A stretch of 64,000 nt of DNA from Maratus speciosus (GCA_963932465.1 OZ010788.1:196976559-197040558); one strand, 5' to 3'. Counted from the first letter of the stretch, positions 25,700-37,997 are shown. A program made the numbers and translations. The notes: generated from the sequence alone by a model not told the origin.

Positions 25700-26362
25700 C
25701 AGGGTTGGAAAAAAACCGGTTTATTTGGTTTAAACCAGGTTTTTTGGTTTAAACCGGATTTTTTTTAAATATAATTTCCTATTGCATACAGATGCACATC
25801 TGTTGATAAAATAAACATTTTTGGATATTATATAAGTAATATAACTTTTGAAAATATTTAAATTAAATCTGTACCTTGGAACAAAAAAGGCCAATGTCCC
25901 TTTTTCTCAAATGGCCTAAAACCCAATTTAAGTTTGAGGAACTTTAAGAATCTTGCTACGATTTCTGTACTATTACTTTTCAAAGTTGTACTTTTCAATT
26001 CAGTAATGTTTTTCTCGCTACAATCTAATGTTACATTGATTTAGTTTTTTTTTTTTTTACATTTTAAATTGGCCATTTTTACATTAACAGTAAGTAACAT
26101 TGGCCCCGACAAAATATTTTGTTTTCAATGATCTAATATTCGGAAGACTTTGGCCGTTTTACCAATATCACATCCTGAATTCATTCGTGCATTTAACTCA
26201 AATTTCTCAATTTTGGACATTAGCCCTTTTTGTTCCAAGGTACAGAAATAATTGAACAGTCAATTATATAGAAAATTGAAATAATTTTTAATGTAAACAT
26301 TAAAATTTAACATTAAAACATTAAGTAATGTTATTAGTAACAGCTATGTCTTATGTTCAAAG

Positions 26363-28096
26363 TATAGGTCAAAATTAACATTTTTACCCACTGGCCACCG
26401 GCCAGTACACTGATTTTTTTCACTGGCCAGTTTTTTTTAACCACTGGCCAGTAACAAAGTTATGTACGCTCCATACAAAATTGTTTTTTTTTTCTAACTA
26501 TCAACATTGTAATTTACTAATATATATTACTTACCATTCGATATGATTACACTCAACTGAAAAATTTTATTTTTACTATTAATTGCAATGAAATAAATTC
26601 AGGAAATTTTTAGAAAGGTTACAGCAGAGGGACCCCCCCCCCTCCCCCTCGGCACTAACTAATATGCATTTTTCTGCGACCATTTAACGAATTTCGCGTT
26701 TTTTCGCGATCTTTTGACGAAATCCGCGTTTTTTCCGCGATCTTTTCACAAAATTGCGGTTTTTTTATGTAATCTTTTAACGAAATTTGTGTGTGTGGGG
26801 GGGGGGGGGGGGGGGGGGGGTTTCGCCATTCTGTGAAAATATTTGCATTTTTTTTTTCAAGATTTTTTTGACGAAATTTGCGTTTTTAGTCGATCTTTTG
26901 ACGAAATTTGCGTTTTTTTCCGCGATCTTTTGATGAAATTTGTGTTTGCTTCGCAATCTTTTCGTGAAATTTGCGTTTTTTCATGATCTTTTGACGAAAG
27001 TTGCGTTTTTTCTGCGATCTTTTCAAGAAATTTGCGTTTTTTCCACGGTCTTTTGACGAAAGTTGCGTTTTTTCCGCGATCTTTTCACGAATTTTGCGTT
27101 CTATCCGCGATCTTTTCACGAAATTTGCGTTTTTCCGCGATACTTTGGAGAATTTTGTGATTCTCTTTCTTGATTTTTTGTCGAAATTAGCGTTTTTCCG
27201 CGATCTTTTCTCGAAATTTGTGTTTTTCCGCGATCTTTTGACGGAATTTGGGATTTTGTCACGAAAGTTGCGTTTTCTCTGCGATCTTTTCACGAATTTT
27301 GAGTTTTATACCCGATCTTTTCACGAAATTTGCGTTTTTTTCCGCGATATTTTGAAGAATTTTGTGATTATTTTTCGCGATTCTTTGTCGAAATGTGCGT
27401 TTTACAGCGATCTTTTCACGAATTTTGCGCTTTATCAGCGATCTTTTCACGAAATTTGTTTTCCCGCGATACTTTGAAGAATTTTGATTCTTTTTCGCGA
27501 TTCTTTGAGAAATTTGCGTTTTTTCCGCGATCTTTTCACGAAATTTGTGTTTTTTCCGCGATTTTTTGACGAATTTTGCGTTTTTCCACGATCTTGTCAC
27601 GAAAGTTGCGTTTTCTCCGCGATCTTTTCACGAAATTTGCGTTTTTTCCGCGATGTTGACGTAAATCGCGTTTTTTACGTGGTCCTAGGGCGAAATTCAC
27701 GTTTTTTCGCGATTCTTTGACGGAATTTATGATATTTTTCTACGAACGATTGACGAAATTGATTTTTTTTCGGCGACTATATCGAAATTAGTGATATTTT
27801 TATGTCCAAATTTTCGGACTGATGAGCGTTTTTTTTTCCGGAACCAAATGCCTTAAATTTTCGGAAAATTCGACATAGAATCACCCCTGCTACTTCTTTT
27901 CTTATGTTCGGGAGAATCGCAGATCTTGACGCCGTAAATTCCGAGCGAATTTCACCCCTTACCTCCCTGGCATCGATCTTTCAACCATCGCGTTTGGTGG
28001 GTGGTGCCCATTGAGTTTGGCGAGTAAGGAAAATAAAGTTAATCGCCACATTTTAAGTGTTACTCGACGCGTGGCGAGTGCTAATTTTGTGCTATA
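26363..28096 (+). mobile_element. Element delta, copy 1, carrying a minisatellite
   Basis: Ends are TATAGGTCAAAATTA and TAATTTTGTGCTATA (13 of 15 bases pair when inverted), flanked by the exact 8-bp duplication GTTCAAAG at 26355-26362 and 28097-28104. The homologous position in beta copies A and C is uninterrupted, which acts as an empty-site control. Inside: a CACTGGCCACCGGCCAG block, a GC-poor linker with a G24 run (26797-26820), ~1.1 kb of ~30-bp minisatellite, and a GGCGAGT-rich right end. The 8-bp duplication fits hAT, but no transposase was seen. Confidence 0.85.
26680..27780 (+). repeat. Minisatellite, ~30-31 bp unit, about 35 copies
   Basis: The unit has the form GATCTTTTSACGAAA, TTTGCG, T(n), CCGC. 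T-tract length varies and single substitutions are common. Because the unit is close to a multiple of three, it is open in several frames on both strands (26886-27293, 27001-27477, 27259-27600 and others), giving K/R-rich or F-rich decapeptide repeats. I regard those frames as by-products, not genes. Confidence 0.95.
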
Positions 28097-29047
28097 GTTC
28101 AAAGTAAAACTGCTCTACACAGTGAAACATTGATACCTTGAAAATCGTATGAAGAATCCTTTGATTAATAATGTAATAATCAATCAATAAACATTTGATG
28201 CAGTTTTATGAATATAATATTATTCTGTGGTGGTTATTATTATTATTATTTTTTTTTCATATCCAAATACTTTTGGTTATTTTGTTTTCTGAGTGATAAC
28301 TCCAAGTGTCCAAGTCAACATATTTGGCCATTAGATTCAGCAACTAACAAAACAGATTGATTGGTACTATTGAAATGCTAACTAGCACTCAATTTTTGCA
28401 AGCTGTGTTATTCAATTTGATATCTTAAGTTATTCTTTCAAATTCTTTAAGGACAATCTTCCCCAATCCCTATCCAGAAAATTTTCTTTTACAACTTAAC
28501 CAAAATCTTAAAGATCATTGTATTTTGTTATTAACTGCTGTAAATAATCTGCATTTTTTAAATGAAAATATTTTATGCTAAATATTGAATATTATTTATC
28601 TATTTTATCTTTTTTAATTTCACATGTTTTAAGAAAAATCTTTAGGGTACCAGATATGTTCATCAGTACATGCTAATTTTCATTCTACATGCATAGAAAC
28701 ATGACCTTGGCTCATTATGTCTCATGTTGATTGCTGAGATGAAGTGTTAAAAGTAGAAATTAATTCCATCTACAATTTAAAACAATTAAATTACAAAAAA
28801 GAGAATATTATATTAGATGTTTTCTAAAAAAACCAAATGGTTTTTTTGACAAAAAAACCAATTGGTTTAAACCGTGCCAACCCTGGTTCCAATAGACATG
28901 TTTAAAGATTTTGTGCTAGTGTTTTGGGCTTTCAAACATGAGGATGAGGTGCGACTTCAGATATAAGCGGTGAAAGTAGCTTTGTTGGATATGCATTTTT
29001 TACCTTTTTTGCCAGTAGAATGTAAACTTTGACGTTTCTATCCCTTT

Positions 29048-29962
29048 TTAGCTCACAGGCTATCAAAGTCTGAGAGCTAATGTGTCCGCCCGTTCTGTAT
29101 ATGTATGTATGTACGTACGTAACGCGATAACTCTTGATAGAAACATCCGATTTGCTTCAAATTTTTTTTCTAGGTTCATTCTGATAAGGCGCTTCCCTGA
29201 TTAGTTTTGGGAGTTCATTGGTTAAGGATAAAGGGGGGAAAAGAGGGGTTAGTCCACCCCCCCACACCCACCCTTAATTCAGATAAATGGGTTTTTCATG
29301 CAGAATTATTCGATTTGCTCCGAATTTGGTATACCGGTTTATTATGTCAAAAAGCTTCCCTGATTAATTTTGGGGGTTCATTGGTTAAGGATAAAGTGGG
29401 GTTAGCCCCCCCCCCACCCCCTTAATTCAGATAAATGGGTTTTTCATGCAGAATTATTCGATTTGCTCCGAATTTGGTATACCGGTTTATTATGTCAAGG
29501 AGCTTCCCTAATTTTGGGGGTTTATTGGTTAAGGATAAAGGGGGGTTAGTCCACCCCCCCAATTCAGATAAATGGGTTTTTCATGCTGATTTATTCGATT
29601 TGCTCCGAATTTGGTATACCGGTTCATTATGTTAAGGAGCTTCCCTGATTAATTTGGTGGTTTCATTGGTTAAGAATAAAGGGAGAAAAGCGGCTAGTCC
29701 ACCCCCTCCCCTTAATTTAGATAAATGGCTTTTTCATGCAGAATGATTCGATTTGCTCCGAATTTGGTATACCGGTTTATTGTGTTAACGAGCTTGCCTG
29801 ATTAGATTTGGAGGTTCATTGGTTAAGTATAAAGGGGGAAATGGAGGCTATTCCCCCTTCACTTATTTTTTTGAGGGGCATTATTCTTTAAAATAAGAGC
29901 ATAATATACAATTAGTTAGAATAGCCTGTGAGCTCAATGCCATCAGTTTAGCTGGGCACTTT
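29048..29962 (+). mobile_element. HINE-like element, family 2, copy 1
   Basis: The 5' hairpin is TTAGCTC...GAGCTAA (29048-29080), followed by a GTAT/GTAC-rich tract and by GCGATAACTCTTGATAGAAA. Four ~145-bp modules come next. Near the 3' end, ATAGCCTGTGAGCT (29921-29934) is the exact inverse of AGCTCACAGGCTAT (29050-29063), and a small hairpin TGCC-AT-CAG-TTTAG-CTG-GGCA closes the element. The layout matches family 1 at 3591 although the sequences differ. No protein; the frames at 29207-29635 come from the modules. Confidence 0.65.
29195..29850 (+). repeat. Tandem array of ~145-bp modules
   Basis: The block TTCGATTTGCTCCGAATTTG, GTATACCGG, then CTTCCCTGATTA, then TTCATTGGTTAAGGATAAAG and a C-rich tract recurs four to five times. 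Later units are progressively more diverged. Confidence 0.9.
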
Positions 29963-30147
29963 TCTTCTTTATTACACCGTCGTATAGAGAATAAAATGTA
30001 CTTTTAAATGCTATTTGTTTCAAAGCTGTATCTCAATTTGTTTCTGAGTTATTAATTTTTTGGTAGTTTTTATTACTTTTTTGTCATAGTGGCAACAGAA
30101 GTATCCATCTCTGTTTAAAGTAAAGGGGGATACAGATTACTGTATAG
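29963..30147 (+). repeat. Dispersed repeat shared with 44.9 kb and 48.8 kb
   Basis: ACACCGTCGTATAG, TGTATCTCAATTTRTTT, TAGTTTTTA.TAC.TTTTT and AAAGTAAAGGG recur in order at 44888-45066; a shorter match is at 48810-48870. It seems to be internal sequence of the Helitron-like family starting at 44.74 kb. Confidence 0.65.
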
Positions 30148-30349
30148 TAGTGATGCAACGAATAGTGGTTTGGCCGAATAACCGAATACCGAATATTCGG
30201 CCAAGTTACAGCCGAATATTCGGCCTATTCCCCCGTCGAATTATGAACTTATTTTTGCCTAAAAACAAAATATAGTATGCACTATATGCACAATTCTTGT
30301 ATATTTCACAATTAAAATGTATTGTTTTCTTTTAAAAAATTATTTATAT

Positions 30350-31774
30350 TAGAGATGCAACGAATATTCGGCCCATTCGGCCTGTCTGCCGAATATTCGG
30401 CTTCGGCCGAATATCAAGTCTATTATTCGGCCTTGGCCGAATACTAATACTAATAAATGTTTTTATATTTACACAGTATAACTTTTTAATTTGACAATTT
30501 ATATTCATCATGTATAATGAAAATTTTATTTGAAATTAACAAACACTTTTTTCCCCATTAACTTTCATACCTCGAATGGATTTTATCTACCCATTTTTAT
30601 ATAAGAGGCTAATTTAGGAATCATGTTAAAAAAATTTTATGCTGTATCAATAAGTACAAAAAATATCTGTAATAAGCCAACATAATCTGTTAAATTTAAA
30701 TTTAATCAATAGAGTCAAAACACTGTATTAAACACTAGTGTCGTGAAGGAAATTTTCCCCTTGTTATTAATAAACTTTATAACATACAAACATGCTTATT
30801 ATAACTACTTAAAAGGTGACATAAACATATCTCATAGATCTCAGGGTTGCGTTAAATAATATTTTTTATGTGTTTCTGTCACCTTTTAAGTAGTTTGAAC
30901 TACACACGTTGAACTAATTTCTTCTTACGAATTTTTAACTCATTAATTTGTATATCAGTTAATCTTGAACATGCTAATGGCGAATGATTAAAATGTGTAA
31001 ACGATTTTTTTACCTACAACAATGAAATCATTTATTGATCTTTGGTATGTTAGAGCATCAGATACTGTTAAATGCAATGAGTGTAATTTGCTTTTCCTTA
31101 CAGATATTTCCTTCCTCTGAATCTGAAAACATTCACTATACACTTCTTAATAGTTCTATCTGCTGACAGCAAAGAAAAAAAATAATGATAATAATAATGA
31201 TAAAAAAAAAATTGTTAATTCTGAGCTTTATATAGTCTACAATGATCTCTTCCCACCATTTTAGAGGGTATTTCTTTTATCCTTTCTATCAGTAGTTTTT
31301 CTTAAGATATTAAGATTTTATTTTTTTATTTTATTTCATCTGAAAGCTTGAAACTTATGTTTCCCAGTACTTTTAAAATTTTGTCATTATTTTAAAATGT
31401 AACAACAATACACATAATATCTGTTAAAATGTAACTAGACAGTACCTGATGAGGAACTTTTGCTAAGGATTTCTTTTTTTGGCTGAATTATATTATTGAG
31501 GCAATTTTTAGGCCGAACATAGCCGAATATTTTTTCAGAGTAAAATAATGCTTTCAAAAATTAAAAATTTGTATATAAATAATTTTTTAAAAGAAAATAA
31601 TACATTTTAATTGTGAAATATACAAGAATTGTGCATATAGTGCATACTATATTTTGTTTTTAGGCAAAGATAAGTTCATTATTCAGCCGCCGAATAGGCC
31701 GAATATTCGGCTGTAACTTGGCCGAATATTCGGTATTCGGTTATTCGGCCAAACCACTATTCGTTGCATCACTA
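30350..31774 (-). mobile_element. hAT-type element, family alpha, inner (self-nested) copy
   Basis: TAGAGATGCAACG at 30350 and CGTTGCATCACTA ending at 31774, flanked by the exact duplication ATTTATAT (30342-30349 and 31775-31782). Copy 1 carries ATTTATAT once at the homologous site. About 1.43 kb; the transposase region is absent and replaced by 30710-31150, which has no match in the other alpha copies. Confidence 0.92.
30803..30895. repeat. Perfect 19-bp inverted repeat in the inner alpha element
   Basis: AACTACTTAAAAGGTGACA (30803-30821) and its exact complement (30877-30895) are separated by 55 bp. It lies in the segment unique to the inner copy. Confidence 0.85.
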
Positions 31775-32172
31775 ATTTATATACAAATTTTTAATTTTTT
31801 AAAGCATTATTTTACTCTTAAAAAATATTCGGCTATGTTCGGCCTAAAAATTGCCTCAATAATATAATTCAAACCCCCCAAAAAATTCTTAGCAAAAGTT
31901 CCTCATCGAGTACTTTCTAGTTACATTTTAATAGATATTATGTGTGTTGTTGTTACATTTTAAAATAATGACAAAATTTTAAAAGTACTAGGAAACATAA
32001 GTTTCAGCTTTCAGATGAAATAAAAAATAAGAAATCTTAATATCTTAAGAAAAACCACTGATAGAAAAGGTGAAAGGAATATCCTCTAAAATGGTGGAAA
32101 GAAATCATTGTAGACTTTATAAAGCTCACAATTAACAAAATTTTTATTTATCTTTATTATTTTTTTTTTTTC

Positions 32173-32406
32173 TTTGCTGTCAGCAGTGAAACCTCTATAG
32201 AAAGTGCCCCTCAATGTGAAGAAGTAAAACAAATTATTAATTTTCTTTCCCAGCCACTACTAGAAAAACAACAGTGTCCTTTGGAGTGGTGGGCGAAAAA
32301 TTCGGAAGACTTTCTAAACCTTTCACAATTAGCCCAAAAGTACCTTTCTGCACCAGGAAATACCGTATATAGTGAGAGATTATTTTCAGAAACAGGTAAC
32401 ATTTAG
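32173..32406 (+). pseudogene. hAT transposase C-terminal (dimerisation) fragment
   Basis: An open frame of about 77 codons ending in TAG. It reads PLEWWAKNSEDF, LNLSQLAQKYLSAPG and VYSERLFSETGNI, the hAT dimerisation domain (W-W motif, hydrophobic helix, then the SERLFS.AG signature). Upstream coding sequence is lost, so this is the tail of the transposase of the outer alpha element. Unlike the copy at 21.8 kb it has no internal stop, suggesting a younger or less-mutated copy. The minus-strand frame at the same place is a shadow. Confidence 0.85.
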
Positions 32407-33260
32407 AAGAAAAAAAAAAAAAAGGCTATCACCTGAGAATGCTGAATTATTTCTGCATCACAATCTACATTTATTGAAAACATTAACTGTTTTTTAAGGC
32501 ATTACAATGCTATTCTTGAAAAAAATATCTAAAACGTAAATGCATACTAATTAAAAGAATTTAGTATTTACATTTCTTTCATTATTTAATAAGAAATAAA
32601 TAGTAACAGACTTAAAAAAATCACTTAAATTATAATTAACTTTTAAGCGTATTTTACTAAAAAAACATCTATTGCAACAGCAACATATACGACTTAAATA
32701 TCTTATACATATAAGACATCTGTATCTAATCAATCATATTTATGTTCTTTATAGGTATAAATCAAAATATTATTGAAAGAAATATTTTTTTATGTAACAT
32801 GGGTTAAATGTTAAACTTCCCATTATGATTAAAAAAAAAAAATAGCTTGTACAGCTGTATTAAAACAATTTTGAATAGATTAATTTTAAATTTAACAGAT
32901 TATGTTAGCTTATTACAGATACTTTTTGTACTTACTGATACAGCATAAAAAAAATTTTTAAGATGATTCCTAAATTAGCCTCTTATATAAAAATGGGTAG
33001 ATAAAACCCATCCGGAGTATGAAAGTTAATGGGAAAAAAAAAGTGTTAATTTCAAATAAAATTTTCATTATATATGATGAATATAAATTGTCAAATTAAA
33101 AAGTTATACTGTGTAAATATAAAAACATTTATTACAGTATTATTCGGCCAAGGCCGAATAATGGACTTGATATTCGGCCGAAGCCGAATATTCGGCAGAC
33201 AGGCCGAATGGGCCGAATATTCGGCCGAAGCCGAATGTTCGTTGCATCTCTACTGTATAG

Positions 33261-33845
33261 ACCAATCAGAAAACGAATAAAATGCGGATTCAACCAATAA
33301 AACTCTTCAGATATGGTTTTGATTTTCTACCTTGACAGGATAATAACCATTTTTCAAAATGTTTAAAAAGAAGCTCCGAATGTGTCTCTGACCAATAAAA
33401 AAAAAAACCTGCCGGCTCGCCCTACAGTCAGGTATAAGTACTAATTTCGCCAACAGAAAAAAAATCAAGTTTAAAGATAAACCCAGTTTAACTTTTTTAT
33501 CTGGTCGCTTTTGAAGAATTTTTAATTTCTTTTTTCTGTAAGAGCTCGTTTTATCAAAATCATATTAAGTCGGTTAAGTCGGTAGTAAAAAAAAAATATA
33601 TATATATATTTTTCCCCCCGCTCAACAACTCTAAATTTTCAGACTCGTTTTTAAAAGTAAAAACATGGAACTTGCTGACGTGATTTTTTAAAGAGATTTA
33701 TATGCGGCCTGTATTTTTATTTTTCGTTCATTTAATTAGAACTTTATTTACAAAGAATTATTTTCTCAGTTGGACCATTTTTGTTTTTGGTTCCAGCGCT
33801 ATCGCTTCGGGAAATACGGTTCAAAATGCCCACGTTGACAGCATG
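33261..33845. other. Spacer between alpha and beta elements
   Basis: AT-rich. The tail near 33780-33835 (GGTTCCAGCGCTATCG, CGGTTCAAAATGCCCAC) resembles the dispersed repeat at 15.2 kb. No gene. Confidence 0.4.
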
Positions 33846-34413
33846 CAGGGTTGGTAAAAAAAAAAAAAAACCCCAAAAAACCCGGTTTTTTCGGTTTAAA
33901 CCGGGTTTTTTTTAGATATATTTTCCTATTGCATATACATACATATTTATTGAAAAAAATAAACATTGTTGGATATATAAGTAATATAACTTCATTTAAA
34001 AATAATTTAAATTAAATAATTACAATCAATTATGTAGAAAATTGAAATTAATTTAAAATTTAAACATTTTTAGTAAAAGCTATGTCTTATGATCCATTAA
34101 TAAAATGCTCTACATAGTGAAACATTGATACCTTGAAAATCTTAATAAAGAATCTTTTGATTACTAGTACTATAAATAAAATATATGGTGTAGTTTCATA
34201 AATATAATATACTTTCCCATGGCTATTCAAAATAATTTTTTTGAAAAATTTGCAATCTTAAATATCTGTTTTTTCTGTTAGACATGAACAATTATCTTTT
34301 GTTGAAAGTAAAGCTTTTTATAAAGAATTCTTGGAATGATTTGAATTTAGCAGTGGAGTCTTTACATGTTTCAAGAAGTATTGTCATTTGACACTTCTCC
34401 TCTGAAACTGCCA

Positions 34414-34454
<41 letters not shown>

Positions 34455-36286
34455 GACAGTAAAATAAACAGGACAGAAATACCTATTTACCAGCTTTTTA
34501 AACTACTGAAAACATCGATCTTAAAATGGAAAGCAGATTTATAAAAGTCGTCATGCACTAAAACATTTAAACAGCCATCAGACTTAATACACAGTCTTTC
34601 TTTCTAAGCTATGTTATAATACGTATTACTTTTAAATGTCTAAACTAAAAATTAATAATATATCTTTTTAGGCATTTTAATGAGACTTTTTTCTATTATG
34701 TCTCAAGCGAGCCTTATCTCGATTTCCCCCTATTTTTTTTGTCAGATCTAAATAGTGGATTCGATTATGCAATAGACGATTTAAATATATCTTATTGCAT
34801 ATTTTAGTTAAAAGTAAACAGGTGCTTCGCTAGCACCCAATTTTTCAATGACCTCTTATTCGACTTCATATCTTGAGTTTCTTTTTCATTCTTAAGGCTG
34901 TTCTCAAATCCAAAAGGGCAACTTTATGACATAAGTTTTATTTTTGTTCGGAAATGTATGAAACTAGCAGATGCTGTTGTTCAGAAACTATGTAATTGAA
35001 CTGTGTTTTGCGTTTTTCTTTGCAAACCAATAGATCTTTCAGAAAATAGTGTCAAAGTTGGCGCTTTGAATCGAATTTCCACGCGAAAGAATAATCACTC
35101 AAGGAAGGTTAAAAACATATTTGTCACGTGATCATAATTGCTTATAACTCAATAGGTAATTTATTTATCAAAAATGGAAAACACAGTTCGATTCCAAATT
35201 GCTTCTATAGTCAGGTCTTCCAATTTTATATCTTTCTGTTAAAAAATGAATTTGTAAATTTGTCACAGCGTTTTGCGCTTGTTGAGTAGAGCAGTTGAGA
35301 ACAGCCTTCAAAGATAATCTCCCCAATCAAGAAAATTTTCTTTTACAGCTTGATTGAAATCCTGATGGTCATTTTATGTTACTAATTGTAAATAATCTGT
35401 GTTTTCTCAAAGGAAAATATTTTATTCAAAATATTGAATATTTTTAATCTATTTTATCTTTGCTAAATTCACATGTTTTAAATTTTCTCTTTAGAACTTC
35501 AGATATGTTCAACAACACATGCAATTTGCATTCTACATCCATACAAATATAACCTAGACTCACTATGTCTCATGGTGACATAGTGAGGGATAAGATGTTA
35601 AAAGTAGAAATTATTTATATCCAATAATTTGAAGCACTTAAATTATAAAAATGGGAAAATATATTAGATTTTTTCTAAAAAACCAGTTGTTTAACCAATT
35701 GATTTAAACCGTGCTAACCCTGCTGGTAACAGAATAAAATCATAATGCAAAACCCCAATCCCAATGAAGGAATGCAAGAAAAACAAAGGCTTACTAAACC
35801 AAATACTCATACAGCAAAGAAACTTCATAGCCTATGATTCATTAGCATACAGAACAAAGAGTAACCAATGGTGAGAATTACTTATGATTATGTCATCATT
35901 GAGGCTAAATGTAATCCTTAATAAATCTTAACTAATCAAGCAATAGTAGTAAAAGTGTACTTTTAGCTCAAATCTGCCATTTTGGCTATTTTAAAAAATA
36001 AAAGGCTTAAAAAAAAAGAAAAAAAAAAGAAGAAAGAAAACTGACTACTTGTTTTTTTCTAGTCTGCCATGTAGATTTAAAGCTTATAAGAAAAGTTTGA
36101 TTAATTAAAAATGTTTGTCACTTTACAAATTTATTAATTCATCATTTTTCTAAAGCTTTGCTTGTAGCTTCTGCATAACTTGGATTTTGCATTTTTCAAT
36201 AATGTGTAAAATAAATGAAAACATTAGGGGAAACGAGAAAAAAACCAGACATGTTTTAAATCCATGGTTTAAACCAAACAACCCTG
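33846..36286 (+). mobile_element. hAT-type element, family beta, copy C (long-right form)
   Basis: CAGGGTTGG at 33846; outer right terminus AACAACCCTG at 36286; exact 8-bp duplication ACAGCATG at 33838-33845 and 36287-36294. An inner terminus (GTGCTAACCCTG) lies at 35711-35722, and the 564 bp beyond it match copy A. Contains an A35 run at 34417-34451. No transposase frame was recognised; the frames at 36150-36465 span the right end. Confidence 0.9.
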
Positions 36287-36294
36287 ACAGCATG

Positions 36295-36764
36295 TATTCC
36301 TTTATACCCGGTAGCAGAAAGTTCGAGACGGGAGACAGCCGTCGCAGATTTTCTTTTCTCTTTTGCAGAATTTTTTTCATCGAACCTTTATTTTGCTTCA
36401 CATTATGTTTAGCTCTTTATTGCTTAATACAAAATGTTAAGATTATTATTAATAAAAATTTATAAAATGCCTAAAAACGCTACAGGTCAGTGATTGATTA
36501 ATTAACGCTTCAATTGCAAGAATGTTTTACCTGCAGATTATTTTTTGTCCCTGAAGTATCTGTCGCAGACACTTGGAGAATTTTCTACTACTGGGCCTTT
36601 ATAAAAATAATCAACCAATACAACACATTATATAGATTCTGAATAAGCGAACCTGCCAATTGGATGTGTTTGAGAGAGAAAATGAATTTAAAATGGTCAG
36701 AAAATAAGTCGTTTGGATTTGAGTACACCCTTTATACGATAATTTTTTCGTCAACTCTTTTTCT
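36295..36764. other. Spacer, nothing recognised
   Basis: No terminal repeats or coding similarity were noticed. Confidence 0.4.
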
Positions 36765-37947
36765 TACTTTCTTCTATCTTTACAAGAAGAAAGTATTGGA
36801 ATCGTGAAAATTTTCGACGTTCGGTTTTCGACGGATTTACACGTTTTAGGGGTCAGAGAACCCGAAAAACATGTTTTTACAAAATGTCTGTCTGTGAATC
36901 TGTTTGTCTGTCTGTATGTGACACAAATTTTGTGGGCGCTCTATCTCAAGAACTAATGCACGGAATTTAATAAAAATTTATATTCAGTTAGTCCCTGATA
37001 TAAATTGGTGCTGATTAGTTTTTGATGTAAATCGCTCATCAGGTGGCGCTGCTATGCAGCCTTTTTCACGATTTCCGCAATAGCTCAATCTCCAGAACTA
37101 ATGCACGGGTTTTCATCGAACTTCAGATTCAGTTAGTCCTTTACATGAATTGAAGTTTTGTACATTTTCGTGTAAATCGCTCAACAGGTGGCGCTGCTAT
37201 ACTGCATTTTTTACAATTTCCGCAATAGCTCTATCTCAACAACTAATGCTTGGATTTTCAACAAACTTCAGATTCAGTTAATCCTTGATATGAATTGACA
37301 TTTTGGTGTAAATCGCTCAACAGGTGGCGCTGCTATACATCCTTTTTCACAATTCTGCAGTAGCTCTATCTCAAGAACTAATGGACACATTTTCATCAAA
37401 CTTCAGATTCAGTTACTCTTTGATATGAAATGATGCTGACTACGTGTTGGTGAATATCGCCCAATAGGTGGCTCTGCTGTGCTGCATTTTGCACTATTTT
37501 CTCAATAGCTCTATCTCAAGAACTAATGCACGAATTTTTATCAAACTTCAGATTCAAGTACACCTTGATAAATGTTGATGCTGATTATGTGGTTGTGTAA
37601 ATCGCTCAACAGGTGGCGCTGTTATGCTGCATTTGTCATGATTTGCGCAATAGCTCTATCTCAAGAACTAATGCACGGATTTTCCCCAAACTTCATATTC
37701 AGTTAGACATTGACATAAGTTGATGATAATTAGGTTCTGGTGTAAATCACCCAATAGGTGGCGCTGCTATGCTGCATTTTGATGGATTTACACGATTTCA
37801 GGGACAGTAATATCTCAAGAACTAATGCACGGAATTTCATCTTTTTAGAATCTTCATGATTAGCATAGATGCACTGTGATAATGAATTTTGAAGTATTGA
37901 CAAGCATGAGATAGAAGAAAATTTTGTGATGGCCACAACATACTATT
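36765..37947 (+). mobile_element. HINE-like element, family 1, copy 3
   Basis: Hairpin start TACTTTCTTC...GAAGAAAGTA, TCTG tract, six or so GGTGGCGCTG modules (from about 37040 to 37760), then AGAAGAAAATTTTGTGATGG and CACAACATACTA followed by poly-T. The 5' portion matches the 57.26 kb copy more closely than the copies at 3.6-5.6 kb (GGGGTCAGAGAACCCG shared), so two subfamilies exist. Confidence 0.7.
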
Positions 37948-37997
37948 TTTTTTTTTTTTTTTTTTTTTTTGCTGTAAGAGTTGATCTCACCAAAATC

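Larger units (their letters stand above)
25700..28885 (+). mobile_element. hAT-type element, family beta, copy B (host of a nested delta element)
   Basis: It runs from CAGGGTTGG at 25700 to CCAACCCTG at 28885, with the exact 8-bp duplication GTTCCAAT at 25692-25699 and 28886-28893. Flanking segments match copies A (16853) and C (33846). About 1.74 kb of its length is the delta element at 26363-28096. It also contains ~360 bp (25875-26250) absent from the other copies, starting and ending with GTACCTTGGAACAAAAA-like sequence in inverted orientation (GTACCTTGGAAC at about 25872, its complement near 26236), so another small insertion is likely. No transposase. Confidence 0.9.
30148..33252 (+). 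mobile_element. hAT-type element, family alpha, outer copy of a nested pair
   Basis: TAGTGATGCAACGAATA at 30148 and CGTTGCATCTCTA ending at 33252, flanked by the exact 8-bp duplication CTGTATAG (30140-30147 and 33253-33260). The body is split: 30148-30349 continues at 31783 after an inserted alpha copy. Palindromic ATTCGGCC arrays lie at both ends. It encodes the hAT C-terminal relic at 32173-32406. Orientation is opposite to copy 1 at 20909. Confidence 0.92.

Noticed and set aside
26886..27720. Long K/R-rich and F-rich reading frames on both strands
   Set aside because: They are translations of a ~30-bp minisatellite whose unit length is near a multiple of three; repeated decapeptides such as KNANFVKRSR appear in several frames and on both strands at once.
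32211..32402. 63-codon minus frame
   Set aside because: Shadow of the plus-strand hAT dimerisation fragment, whose signature residues read in the plus frame.
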